DNA of 64,000 bases, taken from Streptomyces malaysiensis subsp. samsunensis (GTDB lineage: Bacteria > Actinomycetota > Actinomycetes > Streptomycetales > Streptomycetaceae). This document shows positions 19,592 through 27,819 of this stretch, in pieces. The DNA lies in contig NZ_JANIIC010000052.1 of the NCBI RefSeq assembly GCF_024519315.1, forward strand, positions 1 through 64,000. Reading direction: 5' to 3'. A program made the translations under genes and the position numbers. Each line of letters starts with the position of its first letter. Position 1 is the first letter of the stretch. The notes below the pieces were generated by a model, which saw nothing but the letters and a program-made list of their open reading frames with translations, ran no database searches and was not told the origin of the DNA.

Positions 19592-19660
19592 GCGCTGCGC
19601 TCGCTGGCCGTGCCGCGATACGTCTGTGCCGCGATGCGTTGTCGGTCGGCTGCGGCGCCG

Positions 19661-19700
19661 TTGTGGCTGGTCGCGCAGTTCCCCGCGCCCCTTCGGGGCG
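19661..19700 (+). repeat. Streptomyces dispersed hairpin repeat
   Basis: TTGTGGCTGGTCGCGCAGTT followed by CCCCGCGCCCCTTCGGGGCG is a sequence I recognise as recurring in Streptomyces spacers. The end forms a tight hairpin, CGCCCC-TTC-GGGGCG (19686-19700). It sits between two convergent genes, where it can act as a terminator. Confidence 0.65.
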
Positions 19701-19742
19701 CCGGCCGCCCTTAGGTCGAGCCGAGGCCCCTTACGGCGGCCG

Positions 19743-21053
19743 TCAGGCGCGCGGGGTCACCTTTGTCAGGCCGTTGATGATGCGGTCCATCGCGTCGCCG
19801 CCGGTCGGATCCGTCAGATTCGCCAGCAGCTTGAGGGTGAACCGCATCAGCATCGGATGCGTCAGCCCGCGCTGCGCCGCCAGCTTCATGACCGCCGGAT
19901 TGCCGATCAGCTTCACGAACGCCCGGCCCAGCGTGTAGTAGCCGCCGTAGGTGTCCTTGAGGACCTTCGGGTAGCGCTGGAGGGCCAGTTCGCGCTGGGG
20001 GGCGGTGGCGCGGGCATGGGCCTGGACGATCACGTCCGCGGCGATCTGCCCGGATTCCATCGCGTAGGCGATGCCCTCGCCGTTGAACGGGTTGACCATG
20101 CCGCCCGCGTCCCCGACGAGCAGCAGCCCGCGGGTGTAGTGCGGCTGCCGGTTGAAGGCCATCGGGAGGGCGGCGCCGCGGATCGGGCCGGTCATGTTCT
20201 CCGGGGTGTAGCCCCAGTCCTCCGGCATCGAGGCGCACCACGCCTTGAGGACCTCGCGCCAGTCGAGCTCCTTGAAGGAGGACGAGGTGTTGAGGACGCC
20301 CAGGCCCACATTGCTCGTACCGTCGCCCATGCCGAAGACCCAGCCGTAGCCGGGCAGCAGCCGGTCCTCCGCGCCGCGCCGGTCCCACAACTCCAGCCAG
20401 GACTCCAGGTAGTCGTCGTCATGGCGGGGCGAGGTGAAGTACGTCCGCACGGCCACGCCCATCGGGCGGTCCTCGCGCCGGTGCAGCCCCATGGCGAGCG
20501 AGAGGCGGGTGGAGTTGCCGTCGGCGGCGACCACCAGGGGCGCGTGGAAGGTGACGGGCGTCCGCTCCTCACCCAGCTTCGCCTCGACCCCGGTGATCCG
20601 GCCGGTGCGCTCGTCGATGATCGGCGCGCCCACATTGCAGCGCTCGTACAGCCGCGCCCCGGCCTTCTGCGCCTGCCGCGCCAGCTGCTCGTCGAAGTCG
20701 TCGCGCTTACGGACCAGGCCGTAGTCGGGGTACGCGGCCAGATCCGGCCAGTCGAGCTGTAGCCGCACTCCGCCGGCGATGATCCGCAGGCCGCGGTTGC
20801 GCAGCCAGCCCGCCTCCTCGGAGATGTCGATGCCCATGGACACGAGCTGCTTGGTGGCGCGCGGAGTCAGTCCGTCACCGCACACCTTCTCGCGCGGAAA
20901 GGCCGTCTTCTCCAGCAGCAGCACATCCAGCCCCGCCTTGGCGAGGTAGTACGCGGTGGTGGAGCCGGCCGGCCCGGCGCCGACGACGATCACATCGGCG
21001 CTGCGCTCCGAGATCCCGGAGGACGCGCTCTCAGTGGGTGCGGTCTCGCTCAC
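19743..21053 (-). CDS. Geranylgeranyl reductase family FAD oxidoreductase (menaquinone reductase candidate)
   Basis: Encodes 436 aa. The N-terminal Rossmann loop VIVVGAGPAGSTTAYYLAKA binds FAD, EKTAFPREKVCGDGLTPR follows, and a second FAD motif is seen as LLLVGDAGGMVNPFNGEGI near residue 318. The family includes MenJ of Mycobacterium, which reduces one isoprene unit of menaquinone. The neighbouring menG and mqn genes make that role likely here, where Streptomyces makes partly saturated MK-9. GTG at 21053 follows GGGGAG and gives the usual N-terminus; the open frame extends 14 codons further. Confidence 0.85.
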   Translation of the reverse strand: MSETAPTESASSGISERSADVIVVGAGPAGSTTAYYLAKAGLDVLLLEKTAFPREKVCGDGLTPRATKQLVSMGIDISEEAGWLRNRGLRIIAGGVRLQLDWPDLAAYPDYGLVRKRDDFDEQLARQAQKAGARLYERCNVGAPIIDERTGRITGVEAKLGEERTPVTFHAPLVVAADGNSTRLSLAMGLHRREDRPMGVAVRTYFTSPRHDDDYLESWLELWDRRGAEDRLLPGYGWVFGMGDGTSNVGLGVLNTSSSFKELDWREVLKAWCASMPEDWGYTPENMTGPIRGAALPMAFNRQPHYTRGLLLVGDAGGMVNPFNGEGIAYAMESGQIAADVIVQAHARATAPQRELALQRYPKVLKDTYGGYYTLGRAFVKLIGNPAVMKLAAQRGLTHPMLMRFTLKLLANLTDPTGGDAMDRIINGLTKVTPRA

Positions 21054-21192
21054 GCGGGGTCTCCCCAAGCCTCGGTAACGGCGTGCCGGTCGCACCGGTC
21101 ACTGGACATGTGCAGAGTCTATGGGGCCGGGACCCGGGCACTCGCGAAGGGCCGTCCCCCGCGGCCCGCCCGGAGAACCGCCCATGGCCGCC

Positions 21193-21286
21193 TTACGGTT
21201 CGCACGGCCGCCTTACGATCGGCACGGCCCGCCCCTCACTGCTCGTGCCGGGTGCCCTACGGCCCGTACCGGCACCGGCCGTCCTA
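21193..21286 (-). repeat. Degenerate tandem repeat downstream of menG
   Basis: Reading along the minus strand, the menG stop in GCCGTAGG is followed by similar stop-bearing blocks at 21257 (TAG), 21236 (TGA), 21213 (TAA) and 21193 (TAA), spaced 27, 21, 23 and 20 bases apart. The last two units, CCGTAAGGCGGCC and its neighbour, are nearly identical. Confidence 0.55.
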
Positions 21287-21985
21287 CGGCTTGTACGCCC
21301 GGTGGAGGGCCACCACACCGCTGGTGAGATCGCGCCAGGCCGGGCGCTCCCAGCCGGCCGACCGCAGCCGGGCGGCGAGACCGGGCTGGTCCGGCCAGGC
21401 GCGGATGGACTCGGCGAGGTAGACATACGCGTCCGGGTTGCTGCTGACCGACGTCGCGATCGGCGGCAGCGCGCGCATCAGATACTCGGTGTAGACCGTG
21501 CGGAACGGCTCCCATGTGGGGTGGCTGAACTCGCAGATGACGATGCGTCCGCCGGGCCGGGTCACCCGCAGCATCTCGCGCAGCGCCCCCTGCGTGTCCT
21601 GGACGTTGCGCAGCCCGAAGGAGATCGTGACGGCGTCGAAGACCCCGTCCGCGAAGGGCAGCCGGGTGGCGTCGCCCGCCGTCAGCGGCAGCCGCGGATG
21701 GCGCCGCTTGCCCTCGCGGAGCATCCCGAGCGAGAAGTCGCACGGCACCACGTACGCGCCCGCCGCCAGGAAGGGCAGCGAGGACGTCCCCGTACCGGCC
21801 GCGAGGTCGAGCACCCGCTCGCCGGGGCGCGCGGCCACGGCCCGGGCGACCTCCTTGCGCCACAGCCGGGTCAGCCCGAGCGACAGCACATCGTTGGTGA
21901 GGTCGTATTTGGCCGCCACGCCGTCGAACATGGCGGCGACTTCATGCGGCTGCTTGTCCAGGGATGCTCGGCTCACGCCCCCCAT
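21284..21985 (-). CDS. menG: Demethylmenaquinone methyltransferase
   Basis: Encodes 233 aa, a class I SAM-dependent methyltransferase of the UbiE/MenG family that performs the last methylation of menaquinone. Motif I is VLDLAAGTGTSSLPF near residue 58. FDGVAAKYDLTNDVLSLG near residue 20 and GLRNVQDTQGALREMLRV near residue 124 are family signatures. The ATG at 21985 has GAGGTGAAC upstream; a GTG three codons later is also possible. It precedes the menaquinone reductase candidate in the same direction. Confidence 0.94.
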   Translation of the reverse strand: MGGVSRASLDKQPHEVAAMFDGVAAKYDLTNDVLSLGLTRLWRKEVARAVAARPGERVLDLAAGTGTSSLPFLAAGAYVVPCDFSLGMLREGKRRHPRLPLTAGDATRLPFADGVFDAVTISFGLRNVQDTQGALREMLRVTRPGGRIVICEFSHPTWEPFRTVYTEYLMRALPPIATSVSSNPDAYVYLAESIRAWPDQPGLAARLRSAGWERPAWRDLTSGVVALHRAYKP

Positions 21986-22093
21986 TGTTCACCTCGTCGC
22001 CCCGGGCCCCCGCACGGGGCCCGCCGCGCCGCGGCGGCGCGGGGCCCGAGCCGTGCCGGTGCCTCGTTGGCCAGTGCCTCGACCGCCGGTCCC

Positions 22094-22543
22094 TCAGCGG
22101 CGCCGGTGCACCAGCCGCCCCGCCACCACCGTGGCCAGGCACTCGCCGTCCGCGTCGAAAACGGCCAGGTCCGCGCGGCCTGCCGGGGCGAGGGCGGGCG
22201 GCCGCGGCCGGTCCAGGACGGCGATGCCGCCCCGGTGGGCGGCCGCGCGCAACTCGGCGTCGTCGAGGTGGCGCGTGAGGACGGCGGTCGCGCCCCGCCG
22301 CAGCAGGGCGTGGATCCGCTCCCGCGGGCTGGGCGCGTCCGGCACCGGGCCCTCGTGGACGAGGGCCGGGCCGAGCTCCCCGGGCCACTCCCGCACCCGG
22401 GCCCGCGGATAGGTCCGCCGCAGCTCCTCCAGGGGGCCGATGGCCGCGATGCGGTCGCCGTCGACCGCGACGGCGGCGTCGTGCAGCGGCGCCGCGTCGC
22501 CGGGGGTGCGCCGGACGACGGGCGCCGCGTGGAGCGTGAGCAT
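22094..22543 (-). CDS. Imidazolonepropionase-like domain protein (barrel-less amidohydrolase relative)
   Basis: Encodes 149 aa. The N-terminus (DAAVAVDGDRIAAIGPLEEL) and C-terminus (GRADLAVFDADGECLATVVAGRLVH) look like the two strands sets of the composite beta domain that flanks the metal barrel in amidohydrolases such as imidazolonepropionase. The metal-binding TIM barrel is essentially missing, and no HxH motif is present. The ATG overlaps the mqnC stop (TGATG), so it is translationally coupled to mqnC. A structural or regulatory role in the futalosine pathway is possible; catalysis is unlikely. Confidence 0.72.
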   Translation of the reverse strand: MLTLHAAPVVRRTPGDAAPLHDAAVAVDGDRIAAIGPLEELRRTYPRARVREWPGELGPALVHEGPVPDAPSPRERIHALLRRGATAVLTRHLDDAELRAAAHRGGIAVLDRPRPPALAPAGRADLAVFDADGECLATVVAGRLVHRRR

Positions 22544-23742
22544 CAGGACGCCTGGATCACCGTCAGCTCGGGGTGGGCCGTGCCCCCGTCGATCGCGGTG
22601 GAGGACAGATGCGAGACGACGTGGTCGTCGACCGGGTCGTTCGCCGGGTCGTCGTGCACCAGCAGGTGCTCGTACGTCGTCGCGCGCTGCGCGGGGACCC
22701 GGCCGGCGGCGCGGATGAGGTGGAGCAGCTCCATCCGGTTGGAGCGGTGGCGGGCGCCCGCCGAGGAGACCACGTTCTCCTCCAGCATCACCGAGCCGAG
22801 GTCGTCCGCCCCGTAGTGCAGGGCCAGCTGACCGGCCTCCTTGCCGACGGTCAGCCAGGAACCCTGGATATGGGCCACGTTGTCGAGGAACAGCCGGGCG
22901 ATGGCGATCATCCGCAGGTACTCGAAGACGGTCGCCTGCGTACGGCCCTTCAGATGGTTGTTCTCGGGCTGGTAGGTGTACGGGATGAAGGCGCGGAAGC
23001 CGCCGGTACGGTCCTGCACATCGCGGATCATGCGGAGGTGCTCGATCCGCTCGGCGTTGGTCTCGCCGGTGCCCATCAGCATGGTGGTGGTGGACTCCAC
23101 GCCGAGGTTATGGGCGATCTCCATGATCTCCAGCCAGCGCTCACCGGACTCCTTCAGCGGCGCGATGGCCTTGCGCGGCCGCTCGGGCAGCAGCTCGGCG
23201 CCCGCGCCCGCGAAGGAGTCGAGACCCGCCGCGTGGATACGGCGGATGGCCTCCTCGGCCGGGACGCCCGAGATCCGCGCCATGTGCTCGACCTCGGACG
23301 CCCCCAGCGAGTGGATCACCAGCTGCGGAAACGCCTTCTTGATCGCCGAGAAGTGCTTCTCGTAGTACTCCACGCCGTAGTCCGGGTGGTGGCCGCCCTG
23401 GAACATGATCTGCGTGCCGCCCAGCTCGACGGTCTCCGCGCAGCGCCGCAGGATGTCGTCGAGATCGCGGGTCCAGCCCTTCGCCGTGTCCTTCGGCGGG
23501 GCGTAGAAGGCGCAGAACTTGCACGCCGTCACGCAGACGTTGGTGTAGTTGATGTTCCGTTCGATGATGTACGTCGCGATGTGCTCGGCGCCCGCGTAGC
23601 AACGGCGCCGGACCGCGTCGGCCGCGGCCCCCAGCGCGTGCAGCGGAGCCGAGCGGTAAAGGTCGAGCGCCTCTTGTGGGGTGATCCGACCCCCGTCGGC
23701 GGCGCGGTCGAGGATTGCCTGCACCTCTGCGTTTGCGGTCAC
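22543..23742 (-). CDS. mqnC: Cyclic dehypoxanthinyl futalosine synthase
   Basis: Encodes 399 aa, a radical SAM enzyme that cyclises dehypoxanthine futalosine, the third step of the futalosine route to menaquinone. The CX3CX2C cluster motif is CVTACKFCAFY near residue 70. QIMFQGGHHPDYGVEYYE near residue 111 and TTTMLMGTGETNAERIEHL near residue 218 are typical of the MqnC/MqnE family. It starts with GTG. It is followed by the coupled barrel-less amidohydrolase relative. Confidence 0.95.
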   Translation of the reverse strand: MTANAEVQAILDRAADGGRITPQEALDLYRSAPLHALGAAADAVRRRCYAGAEHIATYIIERNINYTNVCVTACKFCAFYAPPKDTAKGWTRDLDDILRRCAETVELGGTQIMFQGGHHPDYGVEYYEKHFSAIKKAFPQLVIHSLGASEVEHMARISGVPAEEAIRRIHAAGLDSFAGAGAELLPERPRKAIAPLKESGERWLEIMEIAHNLGVESTTTMLMGTGETNAERIEHLRMIRDVQDRTGGFRAFIPYTYQPENNHLKGRTQATVFEYLRMIAIARLFLDNVAHIQGSWLTVGKEAGQLALHYGADDLGSVMLEENVVSSAGARHRSNRMELLHLIRAAGRVPAQRATTYEHLLVHDDPANDPVDDHVVSHLSSTAIDGGTAHPELTVIQAS

Positions 23743-23848
23743 CGGGGCGTACCTTTCGGAGGTTTATGGATGGACCGGGCCAGAGTACGCCACGGCCTGT
23801 ACGCCTGTACGAGTACGTGTCGGGCACATCCGTACCCGCCCTCCACGC

Positions 23849-25606
23849 TCACTTGAGCTTGCGCAAAGTGCCCGTGGGGTCGCCCGCCGCCTTGTCCTTC
23901 GCCTGGTAGCTGAGCGTCCCGTCGGAAGTGAGGGTGAACTGCTCGTCCGTCGAGGCGTCGCTGCACCCCTGCTGGGGCTCGGAGCCCTTGAGACGCGCGT
24001 CGAGGTGGAGCTCCTTAGGGGCCGCCGAGACCAGCTTCCAGGTGCTGTCGCAGCGCAGCACCGACAGCTTGACCCGGCCGCTGGCCACGTCCTGCCCGGT
24101 GCGCCCCTGCCGGAAAGTGATGGTGAGCGTGCCCACCGGAATGCCGGAGTCGGAGGTCAGATCGCCCTGCCAGGTGCCGAGGAACGGCTTGGGCACGGCG
24201 CCGCTTCCGGAACCGGCGTCTCCGTCTCCCGGGTTCTGTTCCGTGGCGGACGGGTGGGGCTTCCCGGCGCTCTGGTCCTTGCTGTCGCCGGAGTCGCCGG
24301 GCAGCACATTGAAGAGCACGGCAGCCGTCGTCGCCACGGCCAGCGCGCCCGCGACGGACAGCACCAGCGTGCAGCTCAGCGCCCTGGGACGCTTCTTACC
24401 GCCGACGGCGGCCGAGAGCGAGACACTTCGGCCGCCCGGCTCCGGCGACGACGGGGAGGGGAGCGGATGGCCGACGGGCCGGTCCTTCGCGGGCGGCCCG
24501 CCGACGTACGACGGGTCGGGCGGGCCGAAGGCGCCCAGCACGGGCGGGGCCGAGGCCGGGGCGGGCGGCGGGGTCGGGGCCAAGGAAGGCGGCGGGGTCG
24601 GACGGTCCTCGGCGCGCGGCCCGGCGCCGAAGGGCAAGGCGGGCGGCTCCGTGGCCGGCGGCCCGGCATCGGAGGGTTCCGCCGCGGACGGCGGGGCCAC
24701 GGCCTCCGCCTCCAGGTCGAGCAGCTCCACCACCTGCCGGCTCACCCGCTCGACCACCGCCCCCGGCAGCCAGCCCGGCCGTGCGAGCCCCGAGGCGCCG
24801 TCCTCCGGGGCGAGCCGCCGCACGATCTGCTCGGGGGTGGGGCGGTCGGCCGGGTTCTTGGCGAGGCACGCGGCCACCAGATCGCGCAGCTCTCCGGTCA
24901 GCTCGGGGCCGAACCGGGGCTCGTCGTGCACCACCTTGTAGAGCAGCGCGGCCGAGGTGTCGCCCGGGAACGGCGGTTCGCCGGTCGCCGCGTACGCCAG
25001 CACCGCGCCCAGGGAGAAGACATCGGCCGCGCCCTCGACGCCCTCGCCCAGGATCTGCTCGGGCGCCATATAGCCGGGCGAGCCGATGGAGGCGCCGGTC
25101 GAAGTCAGCGACACCGTGCCCTCGGTGGCCCGGGCGATGCCGAAGTCGATCAGACGCGGACCGTCGAGCGCCAGCAGCACATTGGACGGTTTGACGTCGC
25201 GGTGGACCAGGCCGAGGGCGTGCACCGCGGCCAGCGCCTCGGCGAGCCCCGCGCCCAGAGCCCGCACCGACGGCTCGGGCAGCGGCCCCTCGTCGGACAC
25301 CGCCTGGTTGAGCGGAGGGCCCGCCACATAGCCGGTGGCCACCCACGGAATGCGCGCCTCCGGGTCGGCGTCCAGAACCGGTGCGGTGAAGGCGCCGCCG
25401 ACCCGGCGCGCGGCGTCGACCTCGCGCCGGAAGCGGGCGCGGAATTCCTCGTCCAGCGCGAAATGGGCGTGCACAACCTTCACCGCGATCGTGCGCCCGC
25501 CCGCGCTGCGCCCCACGAAGACCCGGCCCATACCGCCCGAACCGAGCCGTCCGAGCAGCCGGTAGGCGCCGATGACCTGTGGATCGTCCGGTCCCAGCGG
25601 CTCCAT
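23849..25606 (-). CDS. Membrane Ser/Thr protein kinase
   Basis: Encodes 585 aa. The Hanks-type kinase domain fills about residues 13-265: glycine loop GSGGMGRVF, Lys43, catalytic HRD with Asp137, DFG Asp154, and APE at 181-183. A Pro/Ala-rich linker (about 290-405) leads to one transmembrane helix near residues 415-437. An extracellular region of ~140 residues follows, starting low-complexity and then folded (FLGTWQGDL, CDSTWKLV), with two cysteines. The extracellular part is probably a sensor; its ligand is unknown. It sits between mqnC and mqnA, but nothing in the sequence shows it controls them. Confidence 0.93.
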   Translation of the reverse strand: MEPLGPDDPQVIGAYRLLGRLGSGGMGRVFVGRSAGGRTIAVKVVHAHFALDEEFRARFRREVDAARRVGGAFTAPVLDADPEARIPWVATGYVAGPPLNQAVSDEGPLPEPSVRALGAGLAEALAAVHALGLVHRDVKPSNVLLALDGPRLIDFGIARATEGTVSLTSTGASIGSPGYMAPEQILGEGVEGAADVFSLGAVLAYAATGEPPFPGDTSAALLYKVVHDEPRFGPELTGELRDLVAACLAKNPADRPTPEQIVRRLAPEDGASGLARPGWLPGAVVERVSRQVVELLDLEAEAVAPPSAAEPSDAGPPATEPPALPFGAGPRAEDRPTPPPSLAPTPPPAPASAPPVLGAFGPPDPSYVGGPPAKDRPVGHPLPSPSSPEPGGRSVSLSAAVGGKKRPRALSCTLVLSVAGALAVATTAAVLFNVLPGDSGDSKDQSAGKPHPSATEQNPGDGDAGSGSGAVPKPFLGTWQGDLTSDSGIPVGTLTITFRQGRTGQDVASGRVKLSVLRCDSTWKLVSAAPKELHLDARLKGSEPQQGCSDASTDEQFTLTSDGTLSYQAKDKAAGDPTGTLRKLK

Positions 25607-25686
25607 CGCGTTGCCTCCCCCTCCGTGCGCCGGTCCAGCTTAGGCGGTGTTCGGCCGTCTACCGCAGGCCCGTGCCCCCCGAAAGG

Positions 25687-26598
25687 TCAGGTCAGCAGCT
25701 CGACATGGACGTCCGCCGGGTATCCGGTCGTCGGCCCCGTACGGCGGGCGAACTCGGCGATGCCGTCCAGCTGCGCCGTGCCGAGGCTGAAGTCGAGGGT
25801 GGTGAAGTAGCGCTCCAGCACCGACGCCTCGAGCTGCTCCCAACGCGCCGCCTGCTCGGCGACCTTGCCGACCTCCTCCAGGGAGAGGTTCCGCGAGGAC
25901 AGAAACGCCTCGTGCACCCCCCGGACGATCTCCGGCTCCCGCTCCAGATACTCACGGCGGGCCGCCCACACCGCGAAGACGAAGGGGAGCCCGGTCCACT
26001 CCTTCCACATCTGTCCGAGGTCGTGGACGCGCAGCCCCAGCCGGGGCGCGTCATGGAGATTGGCCCGCAGCGCGGCATCTCCGATCAGCACCGCCGCCTC
26101 GGCCTCCTGCATCATCAGGCTGAGGTCGGGCGGGCAGGTGTAGTAGTCGGGAGTGAGTCCGTACCGCTCGGCGAGCAGCAGCTGGGCCAGGCGTACGGAA
26201 GTGCGCGAGGCGGAACCGAGTGCGACGCGCGCCCCGTCCAGCTGCTCCAGCGGCAGCTGCGAGACGATCACGCAGGACATCACGGGCCCGTCGCAGCCCA
26301 CCGCGATGTCGGGAAGTGCGACGAGATCGTCGGCATTGCGCAGATACTCCACCAGGCTGATCGGGCCGATGTCGAGATCGCCACGGACCAGGAGGTCGTT
26401 CAGGGCGTCGGGAGACGCCTTGGTGAGCTCGAAATCCAGAAGCGATCCGGTCCTGGCGAGGCCCCAGTACAACGGCATGCAATTGAGGTACTGGATGTGC
26501 CCCACTTTCGGCCGGCTGAGCCGATGGCCGACGGGCGGTCTGCTGCTTTCGGAGGCGCCCTGTGTACTCCGCGAGGGGGAACTCGGTGAATTGTCCAC
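25687..26598 (-). CDS. mqnA: Chorismate dehydratase
   Basis: Encodes 303 aa, the enzyme that converts chorismate to 3-enolpyruvylbenzoate at the entry of the futalosine pathway. It has the periplasmic-binding-protein-like fold of the MqnA/MqnD family. Family blocks are KVGHIQYLNCMPLYWGL near residue 30, DLDIGPISLVEYLRNADDL near residue 69, and ALGSASRTSVRLAQLLL near residue 114. The GTG at 26598 is chosen because the proline/serine-rich leader of the longer frame is non-coding in character. A minus-strand TAAGAT at 26691-26696 may be its -10 box. Confidence 0.93.
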   Translation of the reverse strand: MDNSPSSPSRSTQGASESSRPPVGHRLSRPKVGHIQYLNCMPLYWGLARTGSLLDFELTKASPDALNDLLVRGDLDIGPISLVEYLRNADDLVALPDIAVGCDGPVMSCVIVSQLPLEQLDGARVALGSASRTSVRLAQLLLAERYGLTPDYYTCPPDLSLMMQEAEAAVLIGDAALRANLHDAPRLGLRVHDLGQMWKEWTGLPFVFAVWAARREYLEREPEIVRGVHEAFLSSRNLSLEEVGKVAEQAARWEQLEASVLERYFTTLDFSLGTAQLDGIAEFARRTGPTTGYPADVHVELLT

Positions 26599-26901
26599 GT
26601 CTCGGAGGCTAGCTCCGCTCGGCCCCGGGAATGGCGGCGGGGTGGCCGGGTAGCCTTGGGGCTGACCGGCCGACACCTGCTCGACCTGCGATCTTATCCA
26701 TCTCACAGGCCAGGGAAACCCCTCGTTTTCGTGATCTTCGGCTCTTTCCTCTCGCACACGGAGCGTGCTAAGCTCGCCGCAAGTTGCAGTTTGGTTTCCT
26801 TGCAGTACAGAGCCTGCGGAGCATGTAACCGCAGGCTTTTGTAGTTTTCAGACTTCTTGCAGGTTCTGGAGCAGGGCAACCCTTTGGCCCAAGGAGGGCT
26901 T
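26599..26901 (+). promoter_or_regulatory. Divergent mqnA/cold-shock spacer with long csp leader
   Basis: The spacer of 303 bases carries the cold-shock gene promoter and leader. TAAGCT at 26769-26774 is a possible -10, which would give a leader of about 120 bases. TTGCAG occurs three times in the leader (26784, 26800 and 26858), and an AAGGAGGG ribosome binding site ends 4 bases before the ATG. Long leaders are typical of cold-shock mRNAs. Confidence 0.45.
26811..26840 (+). promoter_or_regulatory. Intrinsic-terminator-like hairpin in the csp leader
   Basis: AGCCTGCGG and CCGCAGGCT form a perfect 9-bp stem with a 9-base loop, followed at once by TTTTGTAGTTTT. This is a textbook terminator shape, rare in so GC-rich a genome, and it lies ~62 bases before the cold-shock start codon. 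It could act as an attenuator or temperature-responsive element. Confidence 0.7.
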
Positions 26902-27105
26902 ATGGCTACCGGAACCGTCAAGTGGTTCAACGCCGAGAAGGGCTTCGGCTTCATCGCCCAGGACGGCGGCGGCCCCGATGTCTTCGTTCACTACTCCGCG
27001 ATCAACGCGAGCGGCTTCCGTTCTCTCGAGGAGAACCAGGCCGTGACCTTTGACGTCACCCAGGGCCCGAAGGGCCCGCAGGCGGAGAACGTCAGCGCCG
27101 CCTGA
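26902..27105 (+). CDS. Cold-shock protein (CspA family)
   Basis: Encodes 67 aa, one OB-fold domain and nothing more. RNP1 is KGFGFIAQD and RNP2 is VFVHYSAI; the N-terminus MATGTVKWFNAEKGFGF is classic for the family. It binds single-stranded RNA and DNA as a chaperone. The ATG at 26902 follows AAGGAGGGCTT. Divergent from mqnA, with a structured leader upstream and a strong hairpin downstream. Confidence 0.97.
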   Translation: MATGTVKWFNAEKGFGFIAQDGGGPDVFVHYSAINASGFRSLEENQAVTFDVTQGPKGPQAENVSAA

Positions 27106-27122
27106 TCCAGCAGCACCACCCA

Positions 27123-27162
27123 AGGAGCCCTGCTCCCCGCCCGGCGGGGAGGCGGGGCTCCT
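27123..27162. terminator. Terminator hairpin after the cold-shock gene
   Basis: AGGAGCCC pairs with GGGCTCCT, and CTCCCCGCC pairs with GGCGGGGAG inside it. It lies between two convergent genes, with a weak T-tract (CCTTTCC) on the plus strand. Confidence 0.75.
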
Positions 27163-27219
27163 GCCTTTCCATGCCCCTTTCCGCCTCTTCCGCCCTTCGG
27201 GCCCGCGTCACGGGGACGG

Positions 27220-27666
27220 TCAGTCCTCCAGCAGCCGGAAGTCGGCGAAGTCGAAGCCCGGGGCGACCACACAGCTCACCAGGACCTCCTCGTCCGCCGC
27301 CGGACGAGCCGCTTGCCAGGTGCCCGGCGGGATGACGACCTGGGGGCGCTGACCGGAGGCGATATCGGGGCCCAGGACCACATCCGTGGGGGCCGCCTCC
27401 GGAGCGTCGCCCGTACCGCCGAGCCGCAGCCGCAGCGGGCCGCCGCTGTGCCACAGCCACAGCTCGGCCGAACGCACCACATGCCAGCGGGACTCCTCAC
27501 CGGGAGTCAGCAGGAAGTAGATCGCCGTGGCCGTCGCGCGCTCGCCGTCGTACCCCGGTGGCCGCACCGTGACATCGCTGCGCCAGGTCTCCCGGTACCA
27601 GCCGCCTTCCGGATGGGGTTCGAGGCCGAGCCATTCGGCCGTCGCGGGCCGTCGGGTCGTGGTCAT
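27220..27666 (-). CDS. Cupin family protein (DUF985/cupin_5 type)
   Basis: Encodes 148 aa, a single cupin barrel. LEPHPEGGWYRETWRSD near the N-terminus, AIYFLLTPGEESRWHVVRSAE and VVIPPGTWQAARP are the expected family blocks. Members of this family include proteins of unknown function and some sugar epimerase-like folds, and no substrate can be assigned. ATG at 27666 is preferred over a GTG three codons upstream. Confidence 0.85.
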   Translation of the reverse strand: MTTTRRPATAEWLGLEPHPEGGWYRETWRSDVTVRPPGYDGERATATAIYFLLTPGEESRWHVVRSAELWLWHSGGPLRLRLGGTGDAPEAAPTDVVLGPDIASGQRPQVVIPPGTWQAARPAADEEVLVSCVVAPGFDFADFRLLED

Positions 27667-27782
27667 GTCCCTCACTCACCGCTCTCACACATCGGTCCGG
27701 GCCCGTCGAGGATAGCCCGTGAGGCGTCCCGAAAAGCGCCCCGTAAGGCGCTCACGGACTGTAGGGGTCCGGCGACGCACCG

Positions 27783-27812
27783 CTGACGAGACGTGCCCGC
27801 CCGGGCTACGGT
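27783..27812 (+). promoter_or_regulatory. Candidate leaderless promoter of the AraC-type gene
   Basis: CTGACG (27783-27788) and TACGGT (27807-27812) are 18 bases apart. The ATG at 27820 follows the second box by 7 bases and has no ribosome binding site, so transcription may begin at the start codon. The -10 box is good, the -35 box partial. Confidence 0.4.
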
Positions 27813-27819
27813 TCTGACC

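Noticed and set aside
27716..27782. GTGAGGCG / GTAAGGCG blocks in the cupin/AraC divergent spacer as another 3'-end echo
   Set aside because: Both genes start here rather than end, so this does not fit the gene-end pattern; it may be simple GC-rich similarity.
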